Positions 51,919 to 60,704 are shown, numbered from the stretch's first letter. The stretch: 64,000 bases of DNA from Planctomycetota bacterium (GCA_020638655.1 JACKIC010000002.1:372001-436000); one strand, 5' to 3'. The notes: generated by a model not told the origin, from the letters alone. A program made the numbers and translations.

Positions 51919-53807
51919 CTCGTCTGCAGCGCGGTGATGTGCACGATCGCCAGGGCGAAGCCGCCGCGCTGCTGCAGTGTGTAATCCCCTGGTGAGAGGA
52001 TGGGGGAAAGCCAGGTGGTCGGGTCTTCGTTCGCAGTCAGCTGTGCGGTCTCGAAGCCCCTGCGTCTCAGCTGCAGTGGTTCGGCCAGCGCTAGACCGAT
52101 GCGGCCCTGGAATTCGACACGAGATCGGCCACCGTGTTCGACGGTCCAGTCTTCGGTCGAGCCCGACGACTCGACGGTGACGTGCCGCCAGTTGGATACG
52201 AGGAAGGCATCGGGTGTGGAGCCGTCGCTCGGCGCGGACATGACGATCCGGTAGGTGCCGATCGGCAGGTCGACGACGAACGGTCGGGTGGGGTCGCTGC
52301 GGCGCAGGTGTTCGGTGCGCGGTGGACCCGGTGAGGATTGCGAATGGAACTCGAGCGTCATGGCGAGCACGGGCAAGCGGCTCCGTGTCGCGATCGTCAG
52401 CGGCGCCTCGTCGGTCGTCGACACTTCGACGAAGATCGGGTCGGGCTGCTCCGGCGTCAGGTGCACCCTGACCGGAGTGCCGCCGAAGGCCTGCACGGTG
52501 ACCGTATGCGGCATGTCGTCGAGCAGCAGCTGGCAGCGGCCGCGAGCATCGGTCGACGTGGAGTAGGTCCTGGGGTGCATCGGGACGTCCACCTGGGCGC
52601 CGGGCACCGGGACGCCACGTCGCCGCGCAGTGAGGGTGCGCAGCGACCCCTTCAAGGTGAGTGTGCACGACGCGGGCGCGGCGACCTCGGTCTCGGGCGA
52701 CGCGAAGCACGAGAGGAGCGAGTCGTGCAGGGCCCTTGGCCGCAGCTGCACGCGCACCCCGGCAGGCAGGCGGAGCACGGTCGTGCCGCGTTCGAGGCGC
52801 AGGTCGGACGGCACGATGGCGCAGCGATCGAGCGACCAGACCTGCGCCCGGTACGCGGAGCGTGTCGGCAGTTCCTGGTGGTCCTCGGGATACCCGACGG
52901 ACAGCTGGGCCGCCTCGATGGGCACGCCGGCGGGCATCACGACCGTGACGGTGACCGGGCTCGGCGCGGGCAGACGATGTTCGGGCACCTGGGTTGGTTG
53001 GCCGTAGCCCGCGCGCACCGAGACTGCGAGGGGCAACAGGTCGGTGCGGGGTTGCCCCGTGTCCATGATGGCGCCGTTCTCGAGCTGCAGCCGCATGCCG
53101 CTCAATTGGGCGGGTTCCATCGGCAGCGCGAGCAGCACCAGCTCGCCCTCGGCCGGCGCGCGCAGCGTGTAGTGGCCGTCGCTGTCGGTGTTGCAGCAGG
53201 CCAACATGGGGCCCTGCGGCAGGCCCTGAAGCGCGAAGTAGGCGCAGACCTGGGCTGCGGGGATGCCGATGCCCGAGTCATCGACGACGCGGCCCATGAG
53301 TTTCGCGATGGCCTTGACCGGTACGGCGAGCGGGTCGTGTCGCCGCAGCACCTCGGCGTCGAAGCGCGCGCCCTGGCAGTCGTAGTACGGGTCGCTGGCA
53401 GACGCGCCCAGGCGCAGGTCGAGCACCCTGGCCTGGCGCACCCAGCCCGGAAGTTCGAACGAGAACGCGCCCGTGGGGTCGGCGACTGCCAGCACCTCCT
53501 GCTCAAGCCAGGCGTCGTCGACCCTGCCCTTGGCCCGGATCTCGATCCGGGGCTGCCAGCGGATGCCATCGACGAGGCCGACGAGCTGGCCGCGCAGCGC
53601 CACGGGTGCGGGCGCTTCCGGCGGCGGTGGCGCCTGTCGGAGGGTGGCGGTGTCGCGCACGGCGGCGTTCGTATCCGCGGCAGTGGCGGGGGCACCGATG
53701 GTGGTGTCGGTCGCGGCCGGAATCGGCACGTCGCCCCACGGCGCCCTACACAGCAGCACTGTCGCCGCGGCGAGCGCCGCGCAGCCGATCTTGAGCATCG
53801 TCGTCAT
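51894..53807 (-). CDS. Membrane-anchored ectodomain protein, sigma-less duplicate
   Basis: The 637-residue product starts with a short hydrophobic anchor (residues 4-20). A large extracytoplasmic part of CarboxypepD_reg-type and other beta modules follows. It is closely related, all along its length, to the ectodomain of the ECF fusion upstream (for example L-P-M-E-P-A-Q-L-S-G-M-R-L is identical). The anchor starts at the ATG at 53807, homologous to an internal Met (M199) of the fusion. The reading frame upstream is open only because it runs through the old duplicated 3' end. Probably made when the locus was duplicated without its sigma portion. Role unknown. Confidence 0.8.
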   Translation of the reverse strand: MTTMLKIGCAALAAATVLLCRAPWGDVPIPAATDTTIGAPATAADTNAAVRDTATLRQAPPPPEAPAPVALRGQLVGLVDGIRWQPRIEIRAKGRVDDAWLEQEVLAVADPTGAFSFELPGWVRQARVLDLRLGASASDPYYDCQGARFDAEVLRRHDPLAVPVKAIAKLMGRVVDDSGIGIPAAQVCAYFALQGLPQGPMLACCNTDSDGHYTLRAPAEGELVLLALPMEPAQLSGMRLQLENGAIMDTGQPRTDLLPLAVSVRAGYGQPTQVPEHRLPAPSPVTVTVVMPAGVPIEAAQLSVGYPEDHQELPTRSAYRAQVWSLDRCAIVPSDLRLERGTTVLRLPAGVRVQLRPRALHDSLLSCFASPETEVAAPASCTLTLKGSLRTLTARRRGVPVPGAQVDVPMHPRTYSTSTDARGRCQLLLDDMPHTVTVQAFGGTPVRVHLTPEQPDPIFVEVSTTDEAPLTIATRSRLPVLAMTLEFHSQSSPGPPRTEHLRRSDPTRPFVVDLPIGTYRIVMSAPSDGSTPDAFLVSNWRHVTVESSGSTEDWTVEHGGRSRVEFQGRIGLALAEPLQLRRRGFETAQLTANEDPTTWLSPILSPGDYTLQQRGGFALAIVHITALQTSTIRVRLP

Positions 53808-53900
53808 CAGCGATCCGTCAGCGGCGGACGTTACCACGACCGCTTCGCCGCCTGGGATGAGCTCCCGCCTGGTGCTGCAGGGACCCGGAACCTCGACCCC

Positions 53901-53960
53901 GGGTGCCGGCGGCGGAACGACGCGTTGCCGCCCGTTCAGGGCAGGCGCACCCGGATCGTG
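53901..53960 (+). repeat. 60-bp exact direct repeat, copy B
   Basis: Identical to 51859-51918 and exactly 2,042 bp from it. It covers the end of the ECF fusion gene and its 3' flank. Confidence 0.9.
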
Positions 53961-56458
53961 ACCGTCTCGAGCGCGGTGATGTGCACCTCGGCCAAGACGA
54001 GGCCGCCGTGCTGCCGCAGGGTGTAGTCCCCTGGTGAGAGGATCGGCGAAAGCCAGGCGCGGGGTTCCTCCGGATCCAACCTCACGAACGTCGCGGCGTA
54101 GCCGGGTCGCTCCAGCTGCAGTGGTGTCCCCAGCAGCGTCTCGACGCGGCCTTGGAGCTCGATGCGGCAGCGGCCGCCGTGCTCGACGGTCCAGTTCTCG
54201 GTCCAACCCGTGGCGCGGACCGTGACCTCGCGCCAATTGGGCACGAGGAACGCGTCGCGTGTGGCGTCGTTCTTCGGCGCGGACATCGCGATGCGATACC
54301 TGCCGGGAGGCAGGTCGACGACGAACGGCTGGGTCGGGTCGCTGCGGCGAAGGTCTTCGGTGCGCTCCGGTTCCAAGAAGGTCTGAGTGCCGATCCGGAG
54401 GGTCATCGCGAGCACGGGCAGCGGGCCCCGCGTTGCGATGGTCAGGGGCACGGTGACAGCCGCCGGCAGGTTGACGAAGGTGGGGTCGGACTGCTGCGGT
54501 CCCATGGTCACTGTGACCGGATCGGTGCCGATGGCTTGCACCGTGATCGAGACTGGAGATGGCCCCATCAACACCTGGCAGCGCCCCTCAGCATCGGTCT
54601 TCGAGCGGTATCGCATCTCATCGACGACCGTGCGGACCGGCACGCCCGCCAGGGGGACGCCCCCCTGCAGCACGACCAGGGTGCGCGGTGATCCGGTGAA
54701 GGTGAGCGTGCACGACGCCGGGGCCACGACCTCGGTAGCGGGCTCGACGCAGCACGAGAGCACCGCCGTGTGCAAGGCCATGGGCCGCAGCTGCACGCGC
54801 ACACCGGCCGGCACGCGCAGCGTCTGTTCCGAGGGTTCGAGCTGAGGCCAGGCGGACACCATCGCGCAGCGGTCCAAGGACCAGACCACCAGGCGCTGCA
54901 TGCTCTGGATGTTCAGTTCTCGTGGCTTCTCCGGGAACCTCACGGACAGCCGCGCCGCCTCCGCGGGCAGGCCCGCGGGGAGCGCAATGGTGACCTTCAC
55001 CTGACTCGCGGGCGGCAGCCGGTGCTCGGGGGCGGCGTCCGGTCGACCGAAGCGGGTGCGCGCCAACACCCCGATCGGCAACAGGTCCGTGCGCGGCTTG
55101 CCGGCATCCATGATGGCGCCGTTCTCGAGCTGCAGCCGCATGCCGCTCAACTGGGCGGGTTCCATCGGCAGCGCGATCAGCGCCAGGTCGCCCTCGGCGG
55201 GCGTGCGCAGCGTGTAGTAGCCGGCGCCGTCGGTGTTGCACTGCGCCAGCACGGCACCATTCGGCAGCGCGTCGGCGGCGCGGTAGGCGCAGACGCGGGC
55301 CGCGGGAACGCCCATGCCGGACTCGTCGACGACGCGCCCGGTGAGCTGCGCGATCACGGTCACCGGCACGAACAGCGGTTTGCGTACCAGCATCGCGTCT
55401 TTGTCGAAGCGCGCGCCTTCGCAGTCGTAGTTGGGGTCGCTGCGGCGCGGACCCACCTGCAGTTCGAGGGTCGTGGCCTCTCGCGCCCAACCGGGCAGCT
55501 CGAACGAGAATGCGCCGGTGGGCTCGGCGACGGCGACCGCCTCGTGTTCCTGCCAGCCATCGTCGACCTTGCCTTTGGCCCGGATCACGAGGGGGGGCTG
55601 CCAGCGCATGCCGTCGACGAGGCCGACGAGCTCGGCCGTGAGCGCCATCGCGGCCGGCCGAGCGGGCAGGGTCTGCGCGTGTCGCTCGGCGGGCGCGCCG
55701 CGCACAGCGGGATCGTGCACCGCACTGCTCGTCACCGTGGTTGCGGGAGCATCCGCGACGACCTCGGCGGTGATCGGAATCGGCACGTCGACCCACGGTG
55801 ACCACCACAGCAGCGCCGCCGCCGCGGCGAGCGCCGCACAGCCGATCTTGAGCATCGTCGTCATCAGCAGCCCTCCGGCGATTGCCGCCGCCGCGACGGC
55901 CTCGCCGCCCGTTCCACCAGTTCCCGTCAGCAGCGCGAACGCCCGCCGTTGCCGCGCGTCGCTGCGCTCGAGTTCGTGCCGCAGGCGTTCGCGCGCGCGG
56001 CGCAGATGCGCGCGCACCGCGTCGGCCGAGATCCCGCTCTGCGCGGCGAGGTCAGCCACGGGCGCGTCCTCGAAGTAGTGGCGCAGCACGAGGCCGCGCT
56101 GCGGTTCGGGCAGCTGCAGCACGAGGTCGACGAGCCGTCGGTGTGCCTCGGTGCGTAGCACGGCGTCGGCAGCGGCCTCGGAGTGTCTCGCGACTGCGTC
56201 TTCGGCAACGGCCTGTTCGCGGTGGCAACGGCGCATCGCGGCGCGGCGATGCATGCCGAGCGTGTTGCGAAGCAGCTGCGCGAGCCAGCCGCGCAGGTTG
56301 TGGCGGTGGGGCGGAGGGTGGCGCAGCGCCTGCGTGAAGACCGTCTGCACCGAGTCCTCGGCGGTGTGTTCGTCGCGGCACAGGCGACGCGCGAGCCGGC
56401 CGACCCACTCACGGTGGTGCAGCAACTCGTTGGGCTCGAACGGCGCGGGGCGGGACAC
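53936..56458 (-). CDS. ECF sigma factor fused to membrane-anchored secreted domain
   Basis: The 840-residue protein combines, in one frame, a cytoplasmic ECF sigma factor with a membrane helix and a large ectodomain. Sigma region 2 lies at residues 10-78 (A-E-D-S-V-Q-T-V-F at 33-41), and region 4 at about 105-165 (L-P-E-P-Q-R-G-L-V-L-R-H-Y-F and S-A-D-A-V-R-A-H-L-R-R-A-R-E-R-L). The helix is at 201-219. The ectodomain (about 230-840) carries CarboxypepD_reg-like modules. GTG 56458 was chosen because a CATTCT hexamer ends 8 nt upstream and longer starts overlap the divergent gene. Sigma release would need proteolysis or internal initiation; M199 is the start used by the duplicate. No separate anti-sigma factor gene is adjacent. 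Confidence 0.83.
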   Translation of the reverse strand: MSRPAPFEPNELLHHREWVGRLARRLCRDEHTAEDSVQTVFTQALRHPPPHRHNLRGWLAQLLRNTLGMHRRAAMRRCHREQAVAEDAVARHSEAAADAVLRTEAHRRLVDLVLQLPEPQRGLVLRHYFEDAPVADLAAQSGISADAVRAHLRRARERLRHELERSDARQRRAFALLTGTGGTGGEAVAAAAIAGGLLMTTMLKIGCAALAAAAALLWWSPWVDVPIPITAEVVADAPATTVTSSAVHDPAVRGAPAERHAQTLPARPAAMALTAELVGLVDGMRWQPPLVIRAKGKVDDGWQEHEAVAVAEPTGAFSFELPGWAREATTLELQVGPRRSDPNYDCEGARFDKDAMLVRKPLFVPVTVIAQLTGRVVDESGMGVPAARVCAYRAADALPNGAVLAQCNTDGAGYYTLRTPAEGDLALIALPMEPAQLSGMRLQLENGAIMDAGKPRTDLLPIGVLARTRFGRPDAAPEHRLPPASQVKVTIALPAGLPAEAARLSVRFPEKPRELNIQSMQRLVVWSLDRCAMVSAWPQLEPSEQTLRVPAGVRVQLRPMALHTAVLSCCVEPATEVVAPASCTLTFTGSPRTLVVLQGGVPLAGVPVRTVVDEMRYRSKTDAEGRCQVLMGPSPVSITVQAIGTDPVTVTMGPQQSDPTFVNLPAAVTVPLTIATRGPLPVLAMTLRIGTQTFLEPERTEDLRRSDPTQPFVVDLPPGRYRIAMSAPKNDATRDAFLVPNWREVTVRATGWTENWTVEHGGRCRIELQGRVETLLGTPLQLERPGYAATFVRLDPEEPRAWLSPILSPGDYTLRQHGGLVLAEVHITALETVTIRVRLP

Positions 56459-56466
56459 TGCCGTGC

Positions 56467-56472
56467 AGAATG
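56467..56472 (-). promoter_or_regulatory. -10-like hexamer for ECF fusion
   Basis: CATTCT on the minus strand, 8 nt before the GTG at 56458. It supports that start, although position 1 is C. Confidence 0.35.
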
Positions 56473-56516
56473 CCGCCGCCGCCTGCGCCGGTCGCGGATT
56501 CTCGCGCGCCGGGGCG

Positions 56517-56545
56517 TTCCGGAACCCGACCCAGGCGGCTAGCCT
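56517..56545 (+). promoter_or_regulatory. Promoter of SGNH-like hydrolase gene
   Basis: TTCCGG (56517-56522), a 17-nt spacer and TAGCCT (56540-56545), 7 nt before the TTG start at 56553. It predicts leaderless transcription. Confidence 0.5.
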
Positions 56546-56552
56546 GCGGCCC

Positions 56553-57320
56553 TTGCCGACCTCCCGCCTGATCCCGCTGGGCGCCAGCAACGTCGCGCGC
56601 GGCTGCCTGGCGCTGACCGACGCGGCGCGCGCCGCCGCCGGGGGACCGGTCGAAGTGCACGCGGCGCTCGGGCGCGGTCGGTCGTTCGGCATCGACAGCC
56701 GGCTGCTGATCCGGCAGCTGGGCGGCATCGAGGCTTCGCCGATCTGGGCGCATCTCGACGCGGCGCCGGCGCTCCCGACGAACGCGCTCGTCATGGACGT
56801 CGGCAACGACCTGTTCTACGGCGTCGAGGTGCCGCAGATCCTCGCGTGGGTCGACGTCGCGCTGCAGCGACTGACCGCGCACGCGGCCCGCGTCACGCTG
56901 GTCGGCATCCCGCTGGCGAGCCTGCGCCGCCTGTCGCCGGCGCTGTTCGCGGTGTTCCGGCACGTGCTGGTGCCCAGCTGTCGCCTGTCGTTGCGCGATG
57001 GCCTGGTGCAGGCCGAGCAGCTGCACCACGGGTTGCAGCAGCTCGCGGAACGCCACGGCGCGACGTTCGTGACGCCGCAGGACGACTGGTACGGGCTCGA
57101 CCCGATCCACATCCGCCGCCGCCACTGGGACGCCGCCGCGCGGACCCTGCTGGGCGTTCCCGCCGACACCGACGCGGGGGCGCCGCCCCTGGACCGCTGG
57201 TCGCGCCGCCTCTCGTTCTTCTTCGCCGCGCCGGCGCAGCGCCGGTGGCCCTTTTGGACCCAGCGCCACAGCCAGCCCGCACGCACCTTCCCCGACGGCA
57301 GCACGATCTCCTTGTGGTGA
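56553..57320 (+). CDS. SGNH/GDSL-like hydrolase domain protein
   Basis: The 255-residue protein begins close to a strand L-I-P-L-G-A-S-N-V-A-R-G, which resembles block I of SGNH/GDSL hydrolases (nucleophile Ser in G-A-S-N). It continues with V-M-D-V-G-N-D (block III G-x-N-D) and a late D-x-x-H-I (D-P-I-H) that fits block V. The substrate is unknown (esterases, acyl or glycan deacylases are possibilities). The TTG start at 56553 is supported by the promoter 7 nt upstream; a longer frame would overlap the divergent ECF fusion. A perfect palindrome follows the stop. Confidence 0.72.
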   Translation: MPTSRLIPLGASNVARGCLALTDAARAAAGGPVEVHAALGRGRSFGIDSRLLIRQLGGIEASPIWAHLDAAPALPTNALVMDVGNDLFYGVEVPQILAWVDVALQRLTAHAARVTLVGIPLASLRRLSPALFAVFRHVLVPSCRLSLRDGLVQAEQLHHGLQQLAERHGATFVTPQDDWYGLDPIHIRRRHWDAAARTLLGVPADTDAGAPPLDRWSRRLSFFFAAPAQRRWPFWTQRHSQPARTFPDGSTISLW

Positions 57321-57330
57321 GCGCGCGAGG

Positions 57331-57395
57331 GTACGGTACCCGGTCCAAACCACACACGCGCGTAGCGCGTGTGTGGTTTGGACCGGGTACCGTAC
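57331..57395. repeat. Perfect 31-bp-arm inverted repeat (65-nt palindrome)
   Basis: Bases 57331-57361 are the exact reverse complement of 57365-57395, with a 3-nt centre. It sits between the SGNH-like gene (ends 57320) and the GNAT gene (starts 57403). It could act as a very strong bidirectional terminator hairpin or be a REP/MITE-like element. A half copy occurs at 48408-48440. Confidence 0.85.
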
Positions 57396-57402
57396 GCACA
57401 CC

Positions 57403-57972
57403 GTGAACCCTGACGAAGACGAAGAGGCGCGGCGGCCGATCGCCGAGAGTTGTGGCATCTACCGGCTGCACGAGCGGCACGTGGACGCGCTGCAGGTGCT
57501 GGCCAGCGACGCGGCGGTGGCGGCGACGACGCGCATCCCGCATCCGTATCCCGCCGACGGCGCGCGCGTGTTCTTCGAGTTGATGCAGCGTGAGCGCGAG
57601 GCCGGAACGGCGCACGTGTTCGCGATCGAGGAGGACGGGCGGTTCGTGGGGCTGTGCGGCTTCCACGGCATCGTCGCGGGCCGCGCGGAGCTGGGGTTCT
57701 GGGTCGGGCGGCCGTTCTGGGGGCGCGGCATCGGCGCGCACGCGGCGGCGGCGGCGCTGCGGGTGGGCTTCGACTACCTGCGGCTCGAGCAGGTCTGGGC
57801 GGAGGCGTTGGCGGACAACGTCGGTTCGCGGCGCATCCTCGAACGGCTCGGCATGCGCCGCACGGGTGAACGCGCGCACGGCTCGGAACGCTGGCCCGCC
57901 GCGGTGCCGCTGGTGCGTTACGAGATCGATCGCGCCGGCTTCGCGGGTGCGACGAACGGCCCATCCGGGTAA
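57403..57972 (+). CDS. GNAT-family N-acetyltransferase (RimJ/RimL-like)
   Basis: The 189-residue enzyme belongs to the GNAT superfamily, RimJ/RimL branch. The pattern is I-Y-R-L-H-E-R-H at the start, G-L-C-G-F-H-G near residue 80, A-E-L-G-F-W-V-G-R-P-F-W-G-R-G-I-G (acetyl-CoA pyrophosphate loop, about residue 95-110) and N-V-G-S-R-R-I-L-E-R-L-G-M. It transfers an acetyl group from acetyl-CoA to an unidentified amine, possibly a protein N-terminus. The GTG at 57403 was used because upstream sequence is the palindrome. The next gene follows after 11 bp. Confidence 0.88.
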   Translation: MNPDEDEEARRPIAESCGIYRLHERHVDALQVLASDAAVAATTRIPHPYPADGARVFFELMQREREAGTAHVFAIEEDGRFVGLCGFHGIVAGRAELGFWVGRPFWGRGIGAHAAAAALRVGFDYLRLEQVWAEALADNVGSRRILERLGMRRTGERAHGSERWPAAVPLVRYEIDRAGFAGATNGPSG

Positions 57973-57983
57973 CACTGTCGGCG

Positions 57984-59165
57984 ATGCGCTCGCCCTGCTG
58001 GTCGTTCTCCTTGGCTTCGATGTTGTTGTTGGCGGGAGCGTGCCAGGGGCCCGCCGAGAGCCGGACCACCGAGTCCAGCGAGGCCATCGCCCTGCCGGTC
58101 GGCAAGCTCGTGCGGGTGCCGTTCGAGGTCGATCTGGGCGGTTGGACGTCGCGCGCCGAACTGCTGCACCCGCCGGCCGACGGCCCCTTCGGCCCCGGCC
58201 CGTATCCGGTGGTGCTGCTGATCCACGGCAACGGGCCGCACGACATGGACTGCACGCTGCCGGGCCCCGGCGGCAAGGTCGCGCTGTTCGCCGAGATCGC
58301 CGAAGCGCTCGCGGCGCGCGGCCTGGCGGTGGTTCGCTACGACAAGCGCTTCGTCAAGGGGCCGGGCCGGTTCGACGCGCGCTTCTGGCGCGGGCAGTCG
58401 ACGCTGCAGTTCACCGAGGACGCGGCGACCGTGCTCGACGCGGCGCGGTCGCTGCCGCAGTGCATGGGGCAGCGGTCGATCCTCTACGGCTGGAGCGAAG
58501 GCACCGCGGTCGCGGCGGCGCTGGCGGCGCGGCGCGACGACGTGGTGGCGCTGGTGCTGCAGGGGCCGGTCGGCCTGCCCTATCGCGAGATGGTGCGCAG
58601 CTGGATCGAAGAGGTCGGCGTGCCCTACGCGCAGGGGCCCGACGGCGGGCCGGTGACGGCCAAGAAGCTCACCGCGGCGCAGCGCGGCCCTGGCGGCGCG
58701 GTCGCCAAGCTCGGCGCGTCCCTGCTCTGCGAACCCGCTGCCTTCGGCGCGCCGCTCGCGGTCAGCTCGCGCATCGACCGCAACGGCGACGGCGAGCTCG
58801 ATCCCGCGACCGAGATCGCGCCCGCGATCGACGCGATCGTCGACTACTGCTTCTCGCCGACGGGCAACTGCTACATCTACGCGGAGGGGCGCACCGTACC
58901 GCCGGCGACGGCGCAGGCCGGCGCGCTGCGCATGCCAGTGCTGATCCTGCAGGGCGAGAACGACGCGAGTACACCGCTGCGCAGCGGGGAAGCGCTCGCG
59001 GCGGCGCTGGCCGCGGCCGGCAACGCCGAAGTGACGCTGCGCCGCCTGCCCGGGTTGGGCCACACGCTGGGGCCCGCGGCCTCGCGCCAGGACGACTGCG
59101 GCCGCGCTCCGGACCCGGCGGTCCTGCGGGAGATGGCGGGCTGGGTGGCGCAGCGGGCGCACTGA
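57984..59165 (+). CDS. Alpha/beta-hydrolase lipoprotein with EF-hand-like loop
   Basis: The 393-residue protein has a lipoprotein-type signal (L-A-G-A-C, lipid on Cys20). A beta-rich start leads into a hydrolase fold with oxyanion strand V-V-L-L-I-H-G-N-G and the nucleophile elbow G-W-S-E-G near residue 165. C-terminal L-I-L-Q-G-E-N-D (Asp) and G-H-T-L (His) complete the catalytic triad. Between the two halves is D-R-N-G-D-G-E-L-D, similar to a calcium-binding EF-hand/dockerin loop. It resembles dienelactone hydrolase/acyl-peptide-hydrolase-like esterases. The natural substrate is unknown. Confidence 0.83.
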   Translation: MRSPCWSFSLASMLLLAGACQGPAESRTTESSEAIALPVGKLVRVPFEVDLGGWTSRAELLHPPADGPFGPGPYPVVLLIHGNGPHDMDCTLPGPGGKVALFAEIAEALAARGLAVVRYDKRFVKGPGRFDARFWRGQSTLQFTEDAATVLDAARSLPQCMGQRSILYGWSEGTAVAAALAARRDDVVALVLQGPVGLPYREMVRSWIEEVGVPYAQGPDGGPVTAKKLTAAQRGPGGAVAKLGASLLCEPAAFGAPLAVSSRIDRNGDGELDPATEIAPAIDAIVDYCFSPTGNCYIYAEGRTVPPATAQAGALRMPVLILQGENDASTPLRSGEALAAALAAAGNAEVTLRRLPGLGHTLGPAASRQDDCGRAPDPAVLREMAGWVAQRAH

Positions 59166-59206
59166 TGCACTGACGCGCCGCTTACCCATGGGCCCAGGGG
59201 ACCCGC

Positions 59207-59212
59207 TACCAT
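59207..59212 (+). promoter_or_regulatory. -10-like hexamer for secreted protein
   Basis: TACCAT, 7 nt before the ATG at 59220; leaderless-type spacing. Confidence 0.45.
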
Positions 59213-59219
59213 CGCTGCG

Positions 59220-60704
59220 ATGCGCACCGCCAACGTCGTCCGATGGCTCGTCGCGGTCCCGCTGCTGGCCGGGTGCCTCGCGGCGCAGCCGGTGTTCGGC
59301 GGGCGCGGCGTCCCGCCGGCTCCCAAACCCGTGCCCGAACGCGCCGAACTCGACAAGGCGCGGCAGGGTGCGTTCGACGCGCTGGTCGCCCAGCTGCTGC
59401 AGATGTCGGGAGGCAACGTCTGGGCGGCGCAGAGCCACCTGCAACAGGCCGCGTGGCGCAGCGAGGAAACCGCGGTGCGCTACCTGCTGCTCGAAGAGGC
59501 CGTGCGGGTCGCCGAGCGCGCCGGCGCGGCCGACATCGCGATCTCCGGTGTCTGGCAGCTCGCGTCGGAGTTCGAGATCGACATCGACGAGTACTCGCTG
59601 GCGATGTTGCGGCGCATGTCGCTGGCTCCGGGGGAGAACGCTGCGGGCACGGCCGCGGTGTCGGCGTGGAACGCGGCGTTCTGGCGCGTCGGCGGCGTCG
59701 ACTCCGACGCGCTGCTGCGTTACCACGACGTCGCGATCCGCGCCGCGCTGGCCTGCGGCCGCGCCGATCTGCACACCTACCTCAACGAACGGCTCGCCTG
59801 GCTGCGAACCTGGCAGACGTGGCACGCGCGCCTGGTCGCCCGGTTCGACGGTCTGCAACAGGAGCGGCAGCTGCAGGCGCTGGGCGCGCTCGTGCACGGC
59901 AACGGCGACGTGCTGCGGGTGCAGGTCGGCATGCTCGCGCCGTTCCTGAAGTCGCCGCCCGCCGAGTTCGCCGACGCGTCGTTCCGGGCGGGCACGCTCG
60001 GGGAGCTCGGGGCCGAGCGCCTGTTCGCGTTGCGTGAGCACGCGGCGGACGCGGTGATCGCCGAGGCGCTGCTGCGCGCGGCCAAGGCGGCGTTGACGCG
60101 CGGTTGGGCCGATCTGGACGCGACCGCCAAGGCGCAGCGCGCCGGACTGGCGGCCGCGTGGACCGAGCAGCTGGCCACCGCGCGCGGCGTGCACAACCTG
60201 CGCTTCCGCCACGAGCACGACCGCGAGCAACTGCTCTACGCGCACGGCGAGTGGCGGGTCGAGCACGGGCTGTTGCTCGGCCAGGCGGTCGGCGAGAACA
60301 ACTTCGCGACGCTGCGCTACGCGTTCTCCAACACCCGTACGGTGGTGATCCGCGGCGGCATCCGCAGCGAGGCGGGGCTCAACTTCCGCTGCAAGGTCGG
60401 CAACATCAACCTGCTGCTCAACTGGGAGGTCGCGCCCGAGAACCACCTGTGGCGCGACGGCCAGCGTCACGCCAAGGGGCCGCGCGCGCTGGTCGCCGGC
60501 AAGGAGAGCACGATCGTGCTGGTGCAGGACGAAGGCGACGTGCACGTGCTGATCGACGGCGTCGAGTGGTGGACGGTGCCCGGGCTGCTGGGTGGCACGG
60601 TCTCGGTCTATCCGGCGCTCGGCAGCGAGATCTTCGTCAGGGAGATCCTCGTCGACGGCGACGTCGACGGCCTCGTCGATGGGCCGCGCGGGGAGATGAT
60701 GTGA
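59220..60704 (+). CDS. Secreted protein with C-terminal LamG-like region
   Basis: The 494-residue product has a signal peptide (residues 1-23, possibly lipobox L-A-G-C). A mostly helical middle of about 300 residues follows, without a recognisable family. The C-terminal beta region (about 370-490) has S-E-A-G-L-N-F-R-C-K-V and L-I-D-G-V-E-W-W-T-V-P, similar to 3-keto-disaccharide hydrolase or laminin-G-like sandwiches. I cannot assign a function. It is convergent with the iron-sulfur operon, ending 28 bp from fdx. Confidence 0.75.
   Translation: MRTANVVRWLVAVPLLAGCLAAQPVFGGRGVPPAPKPVPERAELDKARQGAFDALVAQLLQMSGGNVWAAQSHLQQAAWRSEETAVRYLLLEEAVRVAERAGAADIAISGVWQLASEFEIDIDEYSLAMLRRMSLAPGENAAGTAAVSAWNAAFWRVGGVDSDALLRYHDVAIRAALACGRADLHTYLNERLAWLRTWQTWHARLVARFDGLQQERQLQALGALVHGNGDVLRVQVGMLAPFLKSPPAEFADASFRAGTLGELGAERLFALREHAADAVIAEALLRAAKAALTRGWADLDATAKAQRAGLAAAWTEQLATARGVHNLRFRHEHDREQLLYAHGEWRVEHGLLLGQAVGENNFATLRYAFSNTRTVVIRGGIRSEAGLNFRCKVGNINLLLNWEVAPENHLWRDGQRHAKGPRALVAGKESTIVLVQDEGDVHVLIDGVEWWTVPGLLGGTVSVYPALGSEIFVREILVDGDVDGLVDGPRGEMM

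Noticed and set aside
53808..54236. A longer N-terminus for the sigma-less duplicate
   Set aside because: The upstream in-frame residues are the 3' end of the neighbouring copy read in a different frame, Arg-rich, with no domain. The ATG at 53807 gives the homologous anchor.
57373..57402. Extending the GNAT gene upstream through the palindrome
   Set aside because: The frame is open, but the extra residues are just the translated inverted repeat. The GTG at 57403 fits the family start.
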